Both the position numbers and the translations under genes were made by a program. From the NCBI GenBank assembly GCA_937136395.1, contig CAKZOI010000095.1, forward strand, positions 1 through 64,000: a stretch of DNA of 64,000 nucleotides, given 5' to 3'. The stretch's first letter is position 1; every line of letters begins with the position of its first letter. Positions 1 through 9,623 of this stretch are shown here, in pieces. Source of the DNA: an uncultured Opitutia bacterium. GTDB taxonomy: Bacteria; Verrucomicrobiota; Verrucomicrobiia; Opitutales; Coraliomargaritaceae. The notes beneath the pieces are model-generated. The model saw only the letters and a program-made list of their open reading frames with translations. It had not been told where the DNA came from and made no database searches.

Positions 1-1935
1 AGCGCTAGTTCCCAATGAGTATTCAAATCTGTTGCTCAATTCATCGCCATCGAGGTCGTCCGTGGCATCGTCTGCGAATGGGTTGAGGCCATTTTCGTAT
101 TCATAAAAATCGTCGATGCCGTCGGAGTCGGTATCGGGTTGATACACATCGGTGCCGACTTGCTGTTCGATACTGTTGAGCAGTCCGTCACCGTCGTAAT
201 CGAGATTGGCAGGCTCAGCGGTGGAGAAAACAAAGTCATCAAACGAGGCTTGAATCGGGCCGTTTTCAAGCGCGCGGGTTCCATCGAGCTGAGCTTGAAG
301 CGCTTTGAAGCGAGAAAATACAATCAGATCTTTGTCTTGAAAAGAGAGCCCACTGGCAATGAGCACACCGTTCTGAGTGAGGAGCCACTCTTGCTCCACA
401 TAGTCTAGGTAAAGGGCGTAGTGATTCCATTCGCTCACGTCTGCACTGACTGAATACGGCACCCACTGCAGGCTTGCCTCGTCCCAGATGGACAGTTCAT
501 GAGGATCCGCAGCACCCCAGATCGCGACGACTGGCTCGGCAAGGGCGCTCATATCGGGCAATTTACCCACCAGAAGCTTGGCGCGAAAACTGACCCAAAT
601 CTGACGTGTCTCACCAATGCCTGCGAGGCGCTCAAAAGATGCATCTGTAGTCAACAAATCCGTAACATCGATTTGCTCAGCAGCGATCGCCACATCACCT
701 ACAGTTGACCAGCTTTGTTGCCCATTGAGCGCGCCATCCACATACGCTTCACTCTGACTAAATGAGGTGCTCCATTCAAAAACACCGCTACCAGGAGTGG
801 TCTCTGACAAATTGGCCAAAGTGAGGTCTTGAACGAGTGGGTCTAAGGACCACACTGCTTCCAAGGAATCTGCGAGGCCATCTCCATCGGTATCAAAGGA
901 CAAAGGGTCTGTGTTGACCGCAAGCTCTGGGCCGTCTTGGGCGCCGTCATTGTCGGTGTCTGGGTTCTTGGGATCGATGCCGTTTGCCAGCTCGATGCCA
1001 TCGAGCGCGCCATCATCATCCGTATCAGGATCATTAGGATCAATCGCATTAGCTATTTCGACACCGTCGTCGGCGCCGTCACTATCGGTATCTGCTAAGT
1101 CTGCACGAGTTGAGAACCTAAATTCAGTCAAATTATCCAAGCCGTCTAAGTCACCGTCGCCCTCGCGCTGATTCTCATAGATACTCAAGCCTTGTGCGAT
1201 CAGCCAAGCGTCTGGAAGCCCGTCACTGGATGTATCTTGATACAGTGGGTTTTCGCCGCCAGCGTAAAAATAATCAAACACGGAAGCATCAAAGAGGTCA
1301 CCACGTGCAGCAAATTCAGTAAGCTTTGTTGCTGCATCATCCAAAAAACCGAGATCCGTTAGTGCCATTTGCCCATCCACAAATAGATCCCATTGCTTTG
1401 TAGCGTAGTCGAGACGGTAAGTTAAACGCATCCAATCTTGAGCAACACGGCCATTCAGAGCCACTTGAGCACCCGATGGCACCCACGCCCCACTTCCTGC
1501 TCCATCACCATCCACAGCAAAGACTTCCCCCGTAGAAGCCACTTTCGCAAAACCTGTAACGGCGCTCTGCTCTGACAGAATACCTTGCGGAAGGTTTTCC
1601 ACTTCAGCAAACACTGGCTTGAGGTAAAAATCGACCCAGGTCACGTCTCCTTCGGTCAAGCCTAATGAGTTCAACCACAGCCAACGACTGCCAGTAAACC
1701 CAATCGACTGATCACCAAATGCACCAAATGAGAACACCTCGGCGTCAAGTCCAGCATCCAGATTCCATTGACTGTCTGTCAACAAAGGACCGACGGCATA
1801 TCCATCGCTCGCCTCAAAATCCATCTCATAGGGCAAGGCGACCGCAGCGTTCTGAGCCGTCACAGGCACAGCGGCACAGGCAGTAAATAACGACACTGCC
1901 AAGCAGCATGAACGGTAATGGCTCAACGAAATCAT
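1..1935 (-). CDS. Exported protein with thrombospondin type 3-like repeats (3' end outside window)
   Basis: The frame is open on the minus strand from an ATG at 1935 to the window edge, at least 645 residues. It begins with a signal peptide (MISLSHYRSCCLAVSLFTAC, cleavage probably near residue 27). Two regions of about 200 residues, roughly 30-225 and 360-565, resemble concanavalin/LamG-like jelly rolls (for example WDLFVDGQMAL). Each is followed by Asp-rich repeats of the TSP3 calcium-binding type, at about residues 275-355 (units such as DPNDPDTDDDGALDG) and again from about 573 (DTDSDGIDDFYEYENGLNPF). Such proteins are usually secreted or surface-bound, and calcium stabilises the repeats. 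Binding to glycan or matrix is inference. The preceding small gene lies 20 bp upstream on the same strand. Confidence 0.85.
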   Translation of the reverse strand, partial: MISLSHYRSCCLAVSLFTACAAVPVTAQNAAVALPYEMDFEASDGYAVGPLLTDSQWNLDAGLDAEVFSFGAFGDQSIGFTGSRWLWLNSLGLTEGDVTWVDFYLKPVFAEVENLPQGILSEQSAVTGFAKVASTGEVFAVDGDGAGSGAWVPSGAQVALNGRVAQDWMRLTYRLDYATKQWDLFVDGQMALTDLGFLDDAATKLTEFAARGDLFDASVFDYFYAGGENPLYQDTSSDGLPDAWLIAQGLSIYENQREGDGDLDGLDNLTEFRFSTRADLADTDSDGADDGVEIANAIDPNDPDTDDDGALDGIELANGIDPKNPDTDNDGAQDGPELAVNTDPLSFDTDGDGLADSLEAVWSLDPLVQDLTLANLSETTPGSGVFEWSTSFSQSEAYVDGALNGQQSWSTVGDVAIAAEQIDVTDLLTTDASFERLAGIGETRQIWVSFRAKLLVGKLPDMSALAEPVVAIWGAADPHELSIWDEASLQWVPYSVSADVSEWNHYALYLDYVEQEWLLTQNGVLIASGLSFQDKDLIVFSRFKALQAQLDGTRALENGPIQASFDDFVFSTAEPANLDYDGDGLLNSIEQQVGTDVYQPDTDSDGIDDFYEYENGLNPFADDATDDLDGDELSNRFEYSLGTSA

Positions 1936-1955
1936 AAGCTAAGTTTCGTTAAGGG

Positions 1956-2135
1956 TTACTTGCCGTTTTTGCGACCGCGCTTGAGCTCTTTCCAGAGAAC
2001 AAAGGCCGAGCTGAGTAGCAACCACCCTGAAACACCCGAAATCATGATGACTGTGCCCTTGGAAGACTCGATAGCGCTCAACATAAGCGGAGACATGAAA
2101 AGGGTAGAAAGAAGTAAACGATTGATTAAGTTCAT
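1956..2135 (-). CDS. Small hydrophobic membrane protein, unknown function
   Basis: A 59-residue frame starts MNLINRLLLSTLFMSPLML and ends in a second hydrophobic stretch (GVSGWLLLSSAFVLW) followed by a basic tail (KELKRGRKNGK). It therefore shows either a signal peptide plus a membrane anchor or two transmembrane helices. An in-frame ATG at 2177 would add 14 residues, but the start at 2135 gives a cleaner signal-like N-terminus. It lies 20 bp upstream of the large exported TSP3-repeat gene on the same strand, so the two are probably cotranscribed. The hydrophobic-plus-basic tail recalls protein-sorting tails, but no PEP-like motif is visible. I do not recognise a family. Confidence 0.5.
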   Translation of the reverse strand: MNLINRLLLSTLFMSPLMLSAIESSKGTVIMISGVSGWLLLSSAFVLWKELKRGRKNGK

Positions 2136-2364
2136 GCTATTTAAATGGATAATATACAAAAAGAGGGAATTCATCATAGAGGTAAAGCACTTTCCTAACT
2201 ATTTACTAACAAATATAAATTTAATGGTATATATAGACTAATTTCGATAAGCAGCATTTATCTTTGTAGTTAAAATCCGCAACATTGACGCCCTGCCTGT
2301 GTCGACTCGCAACTGAAAACATAAATCACTTGAAACCACCCAAAGAATCATTGAGAAGAGAGTA

Positions 2365-3297
2365 ATGCGCCGAAAGCCCATCCTAATCCTTTGCATCGTA
2401 AATGCGATAGTAGCCGTGGCAGTGCTTTTCATAGCGATTCCAAAACTGCACAAAGAAAAGGCACACATACCGGCCACCCCCTTAAAACAAGGGCCTAAGC
2501 CAAGCGATCAAGCACTTTGGGAGCGAGTCATGCGTTCCACCAGCACAGGTGAAGCAGCGCACTATCTAGGCCAGATCGATGACATTAACTACAAAAAGAA
2601 AGTAGTCGAAAAGCAACTACGGTTAATCACGTATAGAAAGAGCCGCAACAATGCCTCTATCGAACAATTCCATAAAGACAGAGTCCTCATTTCGGAATGG
2701 GCACAACTCGCTGAGGGTGATGCGTCTACCGAATTGCTCATCTTACTCTTTAACAATACAGCGCTAACACTATCATTAAGAGAGACGGCATTGATCCAAT
2801 GCGTCCAAGTCTGCCAACGGCACTATGCAACTTCAAACGATCTCGCCACGCTAGAACCCGCCACTGAATTGATTGATCGTGCTTACAAGGAAGTAAACAG
2901 TCTACAGGGGATCGCCCTCAAAGCGGAATGGTTTCTAGATCAAAAGGTCCATGCGGCTACCGAGCCGAGCAATCAACTGCGAGAACGCATCGCCACAACA
3001 CTATTGAATCACACGGGCCTTGAAAGTAACCAGATCGCCTGCCTTGAGCTCTTACAGTCTCCCCCATTCCACTCCATCATCGACAACGAAGCTCTCTACG
3101 CGCTTTACGCAAACGACAGCTCCGACGCACTCAAGACAGCCATACTGCACTACTTCATCGCCAAAAAAGACCCGATGGCACAGACTTGGCTGCAACAACT
3201 TCAGCCAAAGACCCCCGGGCTCGAACAACTCCAATTTCGCGCGATCCAATTACTCGATAATCTAGCCACTCAGGCACCTGTGCACCTAGAGCCATAA
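2365..3297 (+). CDS. Membrane-anchored protein of unknown function
   Basis: The protein has 310 residues. An N-terminal transmembrane helix (about residues 5-25, ILILCIVNAIVAVAVLFIAI) is followed by a soluble, probably alpha-helical domain rich in Leu, Ala and Gln. The alternating helical pattern (for example LRERIATTLLNHTGLESNQ) suggests a HEAT- or TPR-like solenoid, but I cannot name a family. A purine-rich stretch (GAGAAGAGAG) just before the ATG is a plausible ribosome binding site. The next gene starts 17 bp downstream on the same strand and also encodes an anchored protein, so the pair probably forms an operon. Confidence 0.8.
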   Translation: MRRKPILILCIVNAIVAVAVLFIAIPKLHKEKAHIPATPLKQGPKPSDQALWERVMRSTSTGEAAHYLGQIDDINYKKKVVEKQLRLITYRKSRNNASIEQFHKDRVLISEWAQLAEGDASTELLILLFNNTALTLSLRETALIQCVQVCQRHYATSNDLATLEPATELIDRAYKEVNSLQGIALKAEWFLDQKVHAATEPSNQLRERIATTLLNHTGLESNQIACLELLQSPPFHSIIDNEALYALYANDSSDALKTAILHYFIAKKDPMAQTWLQQLQPKTPGLEQLQFRAIQLLDNLATQAPVHLEP

Positions 3298-3313
3298 TGC
3301 AGCGCATTTACAC

Positions 3314-3973
3314 ATGAATCCGCACGACAGCGCCAAGTTCACAAAGGCAAAGCAGCTTTTCATACGAAACCTGATTCTATGCAGTTCCATCGCGCTCATC
3401 ATCGCTTACTTTCATTTCACAGGCGAGCCAGAGCCCGATATCACAGAGCAAACATCGTCCCCCTCAGACCTAGACTCATTGCTCCAGCAGGCATCTTTCC
3501 TAGGCCAAGCCCACGGGCTTGACGAAGATCCAGAGCAACTGAGCAAGCTTCCAGATGAACGCTTACGCGAAGAAGCGCTTAAAGCGCTACAACGGAACTC
3601 AGATTTCAACAAAAGCCCCTTGCCAGCAGAGAGCCTATTTATCGATGCCTATTGCGAAGGCTATCATGCGCGCTTTGAGGAAGTATACAAAACCCGCGAT
3701 GGTTACGAAGCTGGCTATCTTTTCGGCCTAAAAACCAGGCTCCGCAGTGAACTAGAAGGGGCAGACCCTTTAAAAGTGCAGCATACACCCTATCATATCA
3801 GAAACAATCTGATATACTATAAAGAACGCGCCACTCAAAAACACACACTCGATGAAGCCCAGTGGATTCTTTTTAAACGAGACTTCATGAAAGGCTACTC
3901 GGCAGGGTATGCGTCCCACGACGACACCATCACCCTAAAGAGCAGCGAGGTATTTGAAATGATCGAGCCGTAA
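3314..3973 (+). CDS. Single-pass membrane protein of unknown function
   Basis: The protein has 219 residues with a short cytoplasmic N-terminus and one transmembrane helix at about residues 20-37 (LILCSSIALIIAYFHF). A charged soluble domain follows. It contains several Gly-Tyr rich segments (EGYHARFEEVY, DGYEAGYLFG, KGYSAGYASHDD) spaced along the second half, which look like a degenerate internal repeat. It starts 17 bp after the preceding anchored protein and is probably cotranscribed with it. It converges on the acetyl-CoA synthetase gene. No family recognised. Confidence 0.8.
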   Translation: MNPHDSAKFTKAKQLFIRNLILCSSIALIIAYFHFTGEPEPDITEQTSSPSDLDSLLQQASFLGQAHGLDEDPEQLSKLPDERLREEALKALQRNSDFNKSPLPAESLFIDAYCEGYHARFEEVYKTRDGYEAGYLFGLKTRLRSELEGADPLKVQHTPYHIRNNLIYYKERATQKHTLDEAQWILFKRDFMKGYSAGYASHDDTITLKSSEVFEMIEP

Positions 3974-4036
3974 TTTACGGTGAAACACGAATTCCTTAGC
4001 ATTCTTAGCGGATACTGAACGCTGCAGGATCGTGGA

Positions 4037-6001
4037 TCACCCCTCCAGATACTGACGCTGTAAGCCTTCGACAACACTGGGATCTGCTAAAGTTGTGGTA
4101 TTCCCTAGCTCTTTACCCTCGGCGATATCGCGCAAGAGGCGACGCATAATCTTCCCCGAACGCGTCTTCGGCAAATCTGATGAAAACAGAATACGCTCTG
4201 GGCGCGCAAACTTACCGATGCTCTTATCAATCATGGCGACGAGTTCTTGGCGCAAGTGATCATCATGATCACGCCCATCGATCACCGTCACAAAAGCGAT
4301 CAATCCCTGCCCCTTAATCTCGTGCGGCACACCAACTACTGCCGATTCCGCCACATCCTTGTGCTCAACAAAAACCGATTCCAATTCGGCAGTGCCAATC
4401 CGGTGACCGGATACGTTCACCACGTCGTCCACACGGCCTAAAATCCAGATGTAGCCATCCTCATCTCGACGCGCTCCATCACCGGGGAAGTAATATTTAC
4501 CATCCCACTTGCACCAGTAGGTGTCCTTGAAACGCTGCGGGTCGCCATAGATACCGCGCAAAATTCCCGGCCATGGCTTCTTAATCGCCAAAATGCCCGC
4601 ATCCACTTCCGTGGCATCATCGCTCAAAATCAACGGTTCGATACCGAAAAACGGCAAAGTCGCGCACCCCGGTTTGGTCGGCACCGCGCCGGGAATCGGC
4701 GTCAACATATGACCACCGGTCTCCGTCTGCCACCACGTATCCACAATCGGGCAACGCTCGCCACCGATCTTGGAGTGATACCACATCCATGCCTCGGGAT
4801 TGATCGGCTCACCGACCGTGCCCAGCAAGCGCAGCGATGACAAATCACGACCGTCGACCCACTTGTCGCCCCACTTCATGAAGGCACGAATCGCAGTTGG
4901 AGCGGTGTAAAAAATCGAAACTTTGTATTTCTCAACAATCTCCCAGAAACGTCCTTCATCTGGGTGATTCGGCGCACCCTCATACATCACCTGTGTCACG
5001 CCATTTTGCATGATGCCGTAAACGATATACGTATGCCCGGTAATCCACCCGACATCGGCCGTGCACCAGTAGATATCATCCTGTTTCAGGTCGAAGACAT
5101 ACTTGGAAGTCAGATAGCTAAACACTTGATAGCCAGCAGTCGTGTGCATGATTCCCTTCGGCTTGCCGGTAGTGCCACTGGTGTAGAGCAGGAAGAGTAA
5201 ATCTTCTGCCTCCATCTCCTCTGCCAGGCATTCATCACTCACATCGGCGACCAAATCATGATACCACGAATCACGCCCTTCTACCATTGGGCAATCGACC
5301 GGATGCGCATCGCCACGTTTGACGACCACCACATCCTTCACGCAGGCGCAATTTTCAACACCTTCGTCGACGATTTTCTTCAATTCAAGCACCTTACCAC
5401 GGCGATAGCCACCGTCCCCGGTGATCACCATGCGCGTCTCACTATCCAACACACGATCACGAATCGAATCGGCCGAAAAACCCGCAAAAATCACTGAGTG
5501 GACCGCGCCGATGCGCGCACAGGCTAACACGGCGATCGCCAGCTCCGGAATCATCGGCAAATAAATCGCGATCCGATCGCCCTTCTCCACTCCTCGCGCT
5601 TTCAGTGCATTCGCAAAGCGACACACCTCGGTCAGCATTTGGCTATAAGTCAGGTCACGGGTATCGCCTGGCTCACCTTCCCAGTGAATCGCGACCTTAT
5701 CTCCGCGCCCCTCTGCAACATGACGATCTAGGCAATTATATGACAGATTCGTGCGACTGCCATCATACCACTTAAAAAATGGCGCGTCGGACTCATCCAG
5801 AACCGTATCCCATTTTTTAAACCAGTGTAGATCCTCCGCGGCTTCGGCCCAAAATGCCTCGGGATCCTTTATGCTTTTTTCATACAACTCGCGATAAGCA
5901 TCCATGCCGGAAATCGCGGCATTTTGAGTAAATTCAGCGGTCGGGGCGAACAGGCGGTTTTCATGAGAAACCGACTCCATTGATGAGGATTCGTTAGACA
6001 T
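4037..6001 (-). CDS. acs: Acetyl-CoA synthetase (AMP-forming)
   Basis: The product activates acetate to acetyl-CoA through an acetyl-adenylate, in the cytoplasm. The 654-residue length from the ATG at 6001 matches the family. Visible motifs are the P-loop-like YTSGTTGKPKGIMHT segment, DTWWQTETGGHM, the hinge-region GRVDDVVNVSGHRIGTAELE, and the C-terminal PKTRSGKIMRR, whose lysine is the regulatory acetylation and catalytic site in the family. The frame extends upstream to 6079, but those 26 residues are unlike the family, so the start at 6001 is preferred although its ribosome binding site is weak. It diverges from the gene at 6247 across a 245-bp spacer that must hold its promoter. Confidence 0.97.
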   Translation of the reverse strand: MSNESSSMESVSHENRLFAPTAEFTQNAAISGMDAYRELYEKSIKDPEAFWAEAAEDLHWFKKWDTVLDESDAPFFKWYDGSRTNLSYNCLDRHVAEGRGDKVAIHWEGEPGDTRDLTYSQMLTEVCRFANALKARGVEKGDRIAIYLPMIPELAIAVLACARIGAVHSVIFAGFSADSIRDRVLDSETRMVITGDGGYRRGKVLELKKIVDEGVENCACVKDVVVVKRGDAHPVDCPMVEGRDSWYHDLVADVSDECLAEEMEAEDLLFLLYTSGTTGKPKGIMHTTAGYQVFSYLTSKYVFDLKQDDIYWCTADVGWITGHTYIVYGIMQNGVTQVMYEGAPNHPDEGRFWEIVEKYKVSIFYTAPTAIRAFMKWGDKWVDGRDLSSLRLLGTVGEPINPEAWMWYHSKIGGERCPIVDTWWQTETGGHMLTPIPGAVPTKPGCATLPFFGIEPLILSDDATEVDAGILAIKKPWPGILRGIYGDPQRFKDTYWCKWDGKYYFPGDGARRDEDGYIWILGRVDDVVNVSGHRIGTAELESVFVEHKDVAESAVVGVPHEIKGQGLIAFVTVIDGRDHDDHLRQELVAMIDKSIGKFARPERILFSSDLPKTRSGKIMRRLLRDIAEGKELGNTTTLADPSVVEGLQRQYLEG

Positions 6002-6246
6002 ATGGTAGATTTGAAAGGATCCAGGTAAGTAGTTGCGGTAAACTTGAGTAATAGCTCCGCTTATCGTTTTAAGAACCAATCTCAGGGACCAATAAGGTCA
6101 ACGACTTTTCGTCAGATTACCGCATTCAAAACATACGAATGCGTCATTATATGATTCTACATGGATACGCCCAAATGCAGTTGACAAGGGCTTGGCTAAG
6201 AAGCATCAAACACTGTTCTTCGCGTAATTTAGACGCTTATTAGATA

Positions 6247-8022
6247 ATGGATAATTTTGCAGATCAATGCCTCGACATGGCCCAGTCAATTCTGGGACAT
6301 AATTTAGAATCAATCAGTGAACAAGGAACGATCACTCCTGTAGCTGGTGAAGAAAGTCGCCTAGATGAACCTGGCCACGCCGCACTCGCCATTGGCGAAT
6401 ACTTCCGCGCGACCAACGAAGCCACCATCGGTGACTATGACTTAGTCGACCTATCGGCACGCTGTATCACTGCACAGGTTTTTACACCTGAGGTTCACGA
6501 AAACGGGCTGGCCTACTCGGCGCTCGGCCTCCTTTCCTTCGGCCCTGCAAAAGATCGCAACCAAGTCTGGGAGCGCCTCATGGATCCCACTCGTGAGCAA
6601 CTCGACAAGCTACTGCTTGAGCGCAGTGACTACGACAATCACTATCAAAGCTTCAATATCGCCAAAGCGGTGACACGTTTCAGCCTGGGCCTATCCAAGA
6701 AGGATGAGACAGGTCGTTTAATCGACCGCTTCCTTGAGCGCATCGACTCTAGCTCGTCAACAGGTTATTTCGACGATTCGGCAGCAGCCGATGGCAAACT
6801 AAACGGCTCATTTGATATCTACGGAGTGCAGAGCTTTGTATTCATTCGCCAAGCACTCCAGTTACATGCTAACCTTCACTTGCGTGAACGCAAACTACCT
6901 AGCCTGCGGACTTATTCAGAGAAATATCTAAAACTAATCCCAGACATCGCCCGCCAAGACGGCTTGGGCTGGGCCTACGGTCGCTCACTCGGAGCCTATG
7001 GCCAGATGCACTGCATCAGCCTCACCCTTCAAGCACTGCGTGATGGTTGGGTGCCCGCAGCACAGCGCGACCTGTATACAGACGCCGTTCGTCGTTTGTT
7101 TATGAATTTCTTCGTCACCTACCTCGATCAAGAACATGGCTATCTCGTGATTCGCGATGAGGAGCGTAACACCGTGCCCTACCACACCACCCGCATGGCC
7201 AACTTCGATGCGGCACGCTACCTTTGCCAATGGTCACGCCTCGCACGCGCCACTGGTGGCAGTGCGGCACCAGCGGCACCCGTGGCTCCTCGCAAAGTGG
7301 CTCGCTACGTCAGCTTCGATAAAAGCAACAAAAAGGAACAGGGACTATTCGTCTATCAAGATCCGGATTCTGGCCTCGCAGTTCAACTTCCCTTGATCGC
7401 GTCCAGCGAGCTCGGCAAAGGCACTTCCGATTACCTCGCGTTCCCACACTCTCCAGGCGTATTTGATTGGCCTGTGGATACCTATTTACCAATCATGATG
7501 CCCGAACTCACTTTTGGTGAGCACGTGATCGTTCCATCCTTTTATGGTAAGAACTGCACGACTAGTATGGGACTTCGTAATTCGCTCAACTTCAAATATG
7601 ACCAGCCTGAGCTCATCACCAAAGATGAACAAATCATTCCTGGTCTGGGTAGTTGCAAAGTAACTTGGTCTTTCAAAGGCGGTCAAATCGGTTGCGAGTT
7701 TTGTTTCTCAGTCAAACAACAAGTCCAGCTCGACAAAATGCGCTATGTCCTTGCGATTGCCGCACCGCATAGTCGCTACCGCGTTGCTACAGCATTTACA
7801 CTCGGTGAAGGTGGACACCGCACCGAAGTCGTCAAAGACGATTTCCATGCAGAATGGAAAGAACTCGAAGTTGTTTCTGAAAATCCAGAATACCGCACCT
7901 ATTACGGTAACCTACACTATTTGCAAATCCTAGAGCGTGATCACCCATTGATTATGCGTCCTGGCATACAGTATCGTCTCTCTCTCACATTCGAGCCAGA
8001 CATCGCATTTGCTGACGAGTAA
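6247..8022 (+). CDS. Uncharacterised protein, possibly an alpha/alpha-toroid glycan-active enzyme
   Basis: The protein has 591 residues and no signal peptide. The first 330 residues are helical with conserved-looking aromatic and Arg patches (SFDIYGVQSFVFIRQAL, GLGWAYGRSLGAYGQMH). The pattern is reminiscent of DUF2264-like and other alpha/alpha-toroid proteins that act on polysaccharides. An Ala/Pro-rich linker (GGSAAPAAPVAPRK) follows at about residue 340. The C-terminal 240 residues are rich in beta strands, as in toroid-plus-beta-sandwich lyases and hydrolases. The enzyme class is inference. Nothing in the neighbours (acs, hisF) fixes its role. Confidence 0.8.
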   Translation: MDNFADQCLDMAQSILGHNLESISEQGTITPVAGEESRLDEPGHAALAIGEYFRATNEATIGDYDLVDLSARCITAQVFTPEVHENGLAYSALGLLSFGPAKDRNQVWERLMDPTREQLDKLLLERSDYDNHYQSFNIAKAVTRFSLGLSKKDETGRLIDRFLERIDSSSSTGYFDDSAAADGKLNGSFDIYGVQSFVFIRQALQLHANLHLRERKLPSLRTYSEKYLKLIPDIARQDGLGWAYGRSLGAYGQMHCISLTLQALRDGWVPAAQRDLYTDAVRRLFMNFFVTYLDQEHGYLVIRDEERNTVPYHTTRMANFDAARYLCQWSRLARATGGSAAPAAPVAPRKVARYVSFDKSNKKEQGLFVYQDPDSGLAVQLPLIASSELGKGTSDYLAFPHSPGVFDWPVDTYLPIMMPELTFGEHVIVPSFYGKNCTTSMGLRNSLNFKYDQPELITKDEQIIPGLGSCKVTWSFKGGQIGCEFCFSVKQQVQLDKMRYVLAIAAPHSRYRVATAFTLGEGGHRTEVVKDDFHAEWKELEVVSENPEYRTYYGNLHYLQILERDHPLIMRPGIQYRLSLTFEPDIAFADE

Positions 8023-8077
8023 ACAGTAATTAGCAATGCTTACTGAGCATTATTCATTACCCATTAGTCATTAAACA

Positions 8078-8842
8078 ATGCTCTCCGTTCGCATCATTCC
8101 ATGTCTCGATGTTCACGATGGACGCGTCGTTAAAGGCGTCAACTTCGTCAATTTAATCGACGCAGGAGATCCCGTCGAGCAAGCGAAAGCCTACGAGAAG
8201 CAAGGAGCGGACGAACTCGTCTTCCTCGATATCACCGCATCCAGCGATGAACGTAATACCATGATCGACGTCGTGCGCCGCACCGCATCTGAGTGCTTTA
8301 TGCCACTCACTGTCGGCGGTGGACTTCGCAATGTCGAAAACATCCGCGACATGCTTAATGCTGGGGCCGACAAGATTAGCCTCAATACTGCAGCGATCCT
8401 CAACCCGGACCTGGTCAAAGAAGCCGCTTCAAAATTTGGCAATCAATGTATCGTCGTTGCTATTGATGCGAAGCGCGTGCCCGACCAACCCGGCAAATGG
8501 CAAGTTTACACCCACGGCGGGCGTAATAACACGGGCCTCGATGCCATCGAGTGGGCCAAGAAAGTCGTCTCCCTAGGAGCCGGCGAAATCCTACTTACCA
8601 GTATGGACTCTGACGGCACCAAAGCCGGATTCGACAACGAGCTCAACTGCGCGGTCAGTGAAGCCGTAGAAGTGCCCGTCATCGCCTCTGGAGGCGCCGG
8701 CACTCTCGACCACCTCGCCGATGCCATCACCGAAGGCAAAACCAGCGCCGTGCTCGCCGCGTCTATTTTTCACTTCGGCACCTTCACGATCAAGCAAGCC
8801 AAGGAACACTTACAAGCACGCGGACTCCCCGTGCGCCTTTAA
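8078..8842 (+). CDS. hisF: Imidazole glycerol phosphate synthase subunit HisF
   Basis: This is the cyclase subunit of histidine biosynthesis. With HisH it converts PRFAR and ammonia to imidazole glycerol phosphate and AICAR. The 254-residue TIM barrel starts with the family signature [19 protein letters not shown], which contains the first catalytic Asp. It also has LTVGGGLRN and the second half-barrel motif [11 protein letters not shown] with the other catalytic Asp. GGAGTLDHL is the second phosphate-binding loop. Full length and intact. No other his gene is nearby, so the pathway is dispersed. The 55-bp leader includes a CATTACCCATTAG-type word repeat also seen before the permease gene at 35652. 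Confidence 0.97.
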   Translation: MLSVRIIPCLDVHDGRVVKGVNFVNLIDAGDPVEQAKAYEKQGADELVFLDITASSDERNTMIDVVRRTASECFMPLTVGGGLRNVENIRDMLNAGADKISLNTAAILNPDLVKEAASKFGNQCIVVAIDAKRVPDQPGKWQVYTHGGRNNTGLDAIEWAKKVVSLGAGEILLTSMDSDGTKAGFDNELNCAVSEAVEVPVIASGGAGTLDHLADAITEGKTSAVLAASIFHFGTFTIKQAKEHLQARGLPVRL

Positions 8843-8997
8843 AAGCGACACCCCATATAGTCTAGTTGTTTGCAATTTCGCGGCAAGAAAACCTCAAATA
8901 GACAGCAGACACAAACAGGCAAACAAAGCTCTACGCTAAGCCCAATAAGGTGTATTAAATCTGGACGCCTCCCCCCTCTTAATCCACATATTTTATT

Positions 8998-9591
8998 ATG
9001 AATGTTGATGCCCGAATCTCTAAAGCTTGGCGCAAGCGCATGTTATTTTTGCTTTTTATGTTCTCGGGAGTCGGTGCGTGGTTTCTCTCTGATGGCTATA
9101 TCTATTGGCCCAACGAAGCAGTGCGCCATGGAGAATACGTCGAAATTAAAGATGCTTTAATCGAAGAAGGTAAAGCAGTGGACGAAGAGAGTAGCTCCGT
9201 TCGACTCGCATGGGAACGCCACGCACGTGAAAAAGGCTACAAGTCAAAGATCCCCAAAGAGCGCACAGATGAAGGGATAAATGAACAACGAAGCATCGGT
9301 TGGGTGATGATTATAGGCAGCGCTCTCTTCGCCCTTTGGATCGGTTGGAACCATACCCGTCGCGTCCAAGCAGAAGGAGAAACCATTATCGGCGCGAGTG
9401 GAGAACGCGTCGAGCTAAACTCCATCATCGCGATCGACCGTAAGAAATGGGACAACAAGGGAATTGCTTACGCAATATACACGGATGGCGAAAAACAACG
9501 CCGTCTCACACTGGATGATCACAAATTTGAAGGTTGTGAAGAAATCATTTTAGAAGCGGAAAAGCGCATCAAGGCCCGTAAAAAAGTATAA
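8998..9591 (+). CDS. Two-helix membrane protein of unknown function
   Basis: The protein has 197 residues with two predicted transmembrane helices, at about residues 14-31 (RMLFLLFMFSGVGAWFLS) and 101-117 (IGWVMIIGSALFALWIGW). A charged loop of about 65 residues lies between them. The C-terminal domain of about 80 residues (ERVELNSIIAIDRKKWDNKG) looks like a small beta-rich fold facing the cytoplasm. I do not recognise a named family. The gene stands alone between hisF and the sulfatase, separated from hisF by 155 bp. Confidence 0.75.
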   Translation: MNVDARISKAWRKRMLFLLFMFSGVGAWFLSDGYIYWPNEAVRHGEYVEIKDALIEEGKAVDEESSSVRLAWERHAREKGYKSKIPKERTDEGINEQRSIGWVMIIGSALFALWIGWNHTRRVQAEGETIIGASGERVELNSIIAIDRKKWDNKGIAYAIYTDGEKQRRLTLDDHKFEGCEEIILEAEKRIKARKKV

Positions 9592-9623
9592 CACCAGTGT
9601 CATTGAACTAAAAGGAAATCTCT

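Noticed and set aside
6180-6246. TTGACA at 6180 as a promoter of the gene at 6247
   Set aside because: No convincing -10 box at a suitable distance, so not listed as a promoter.
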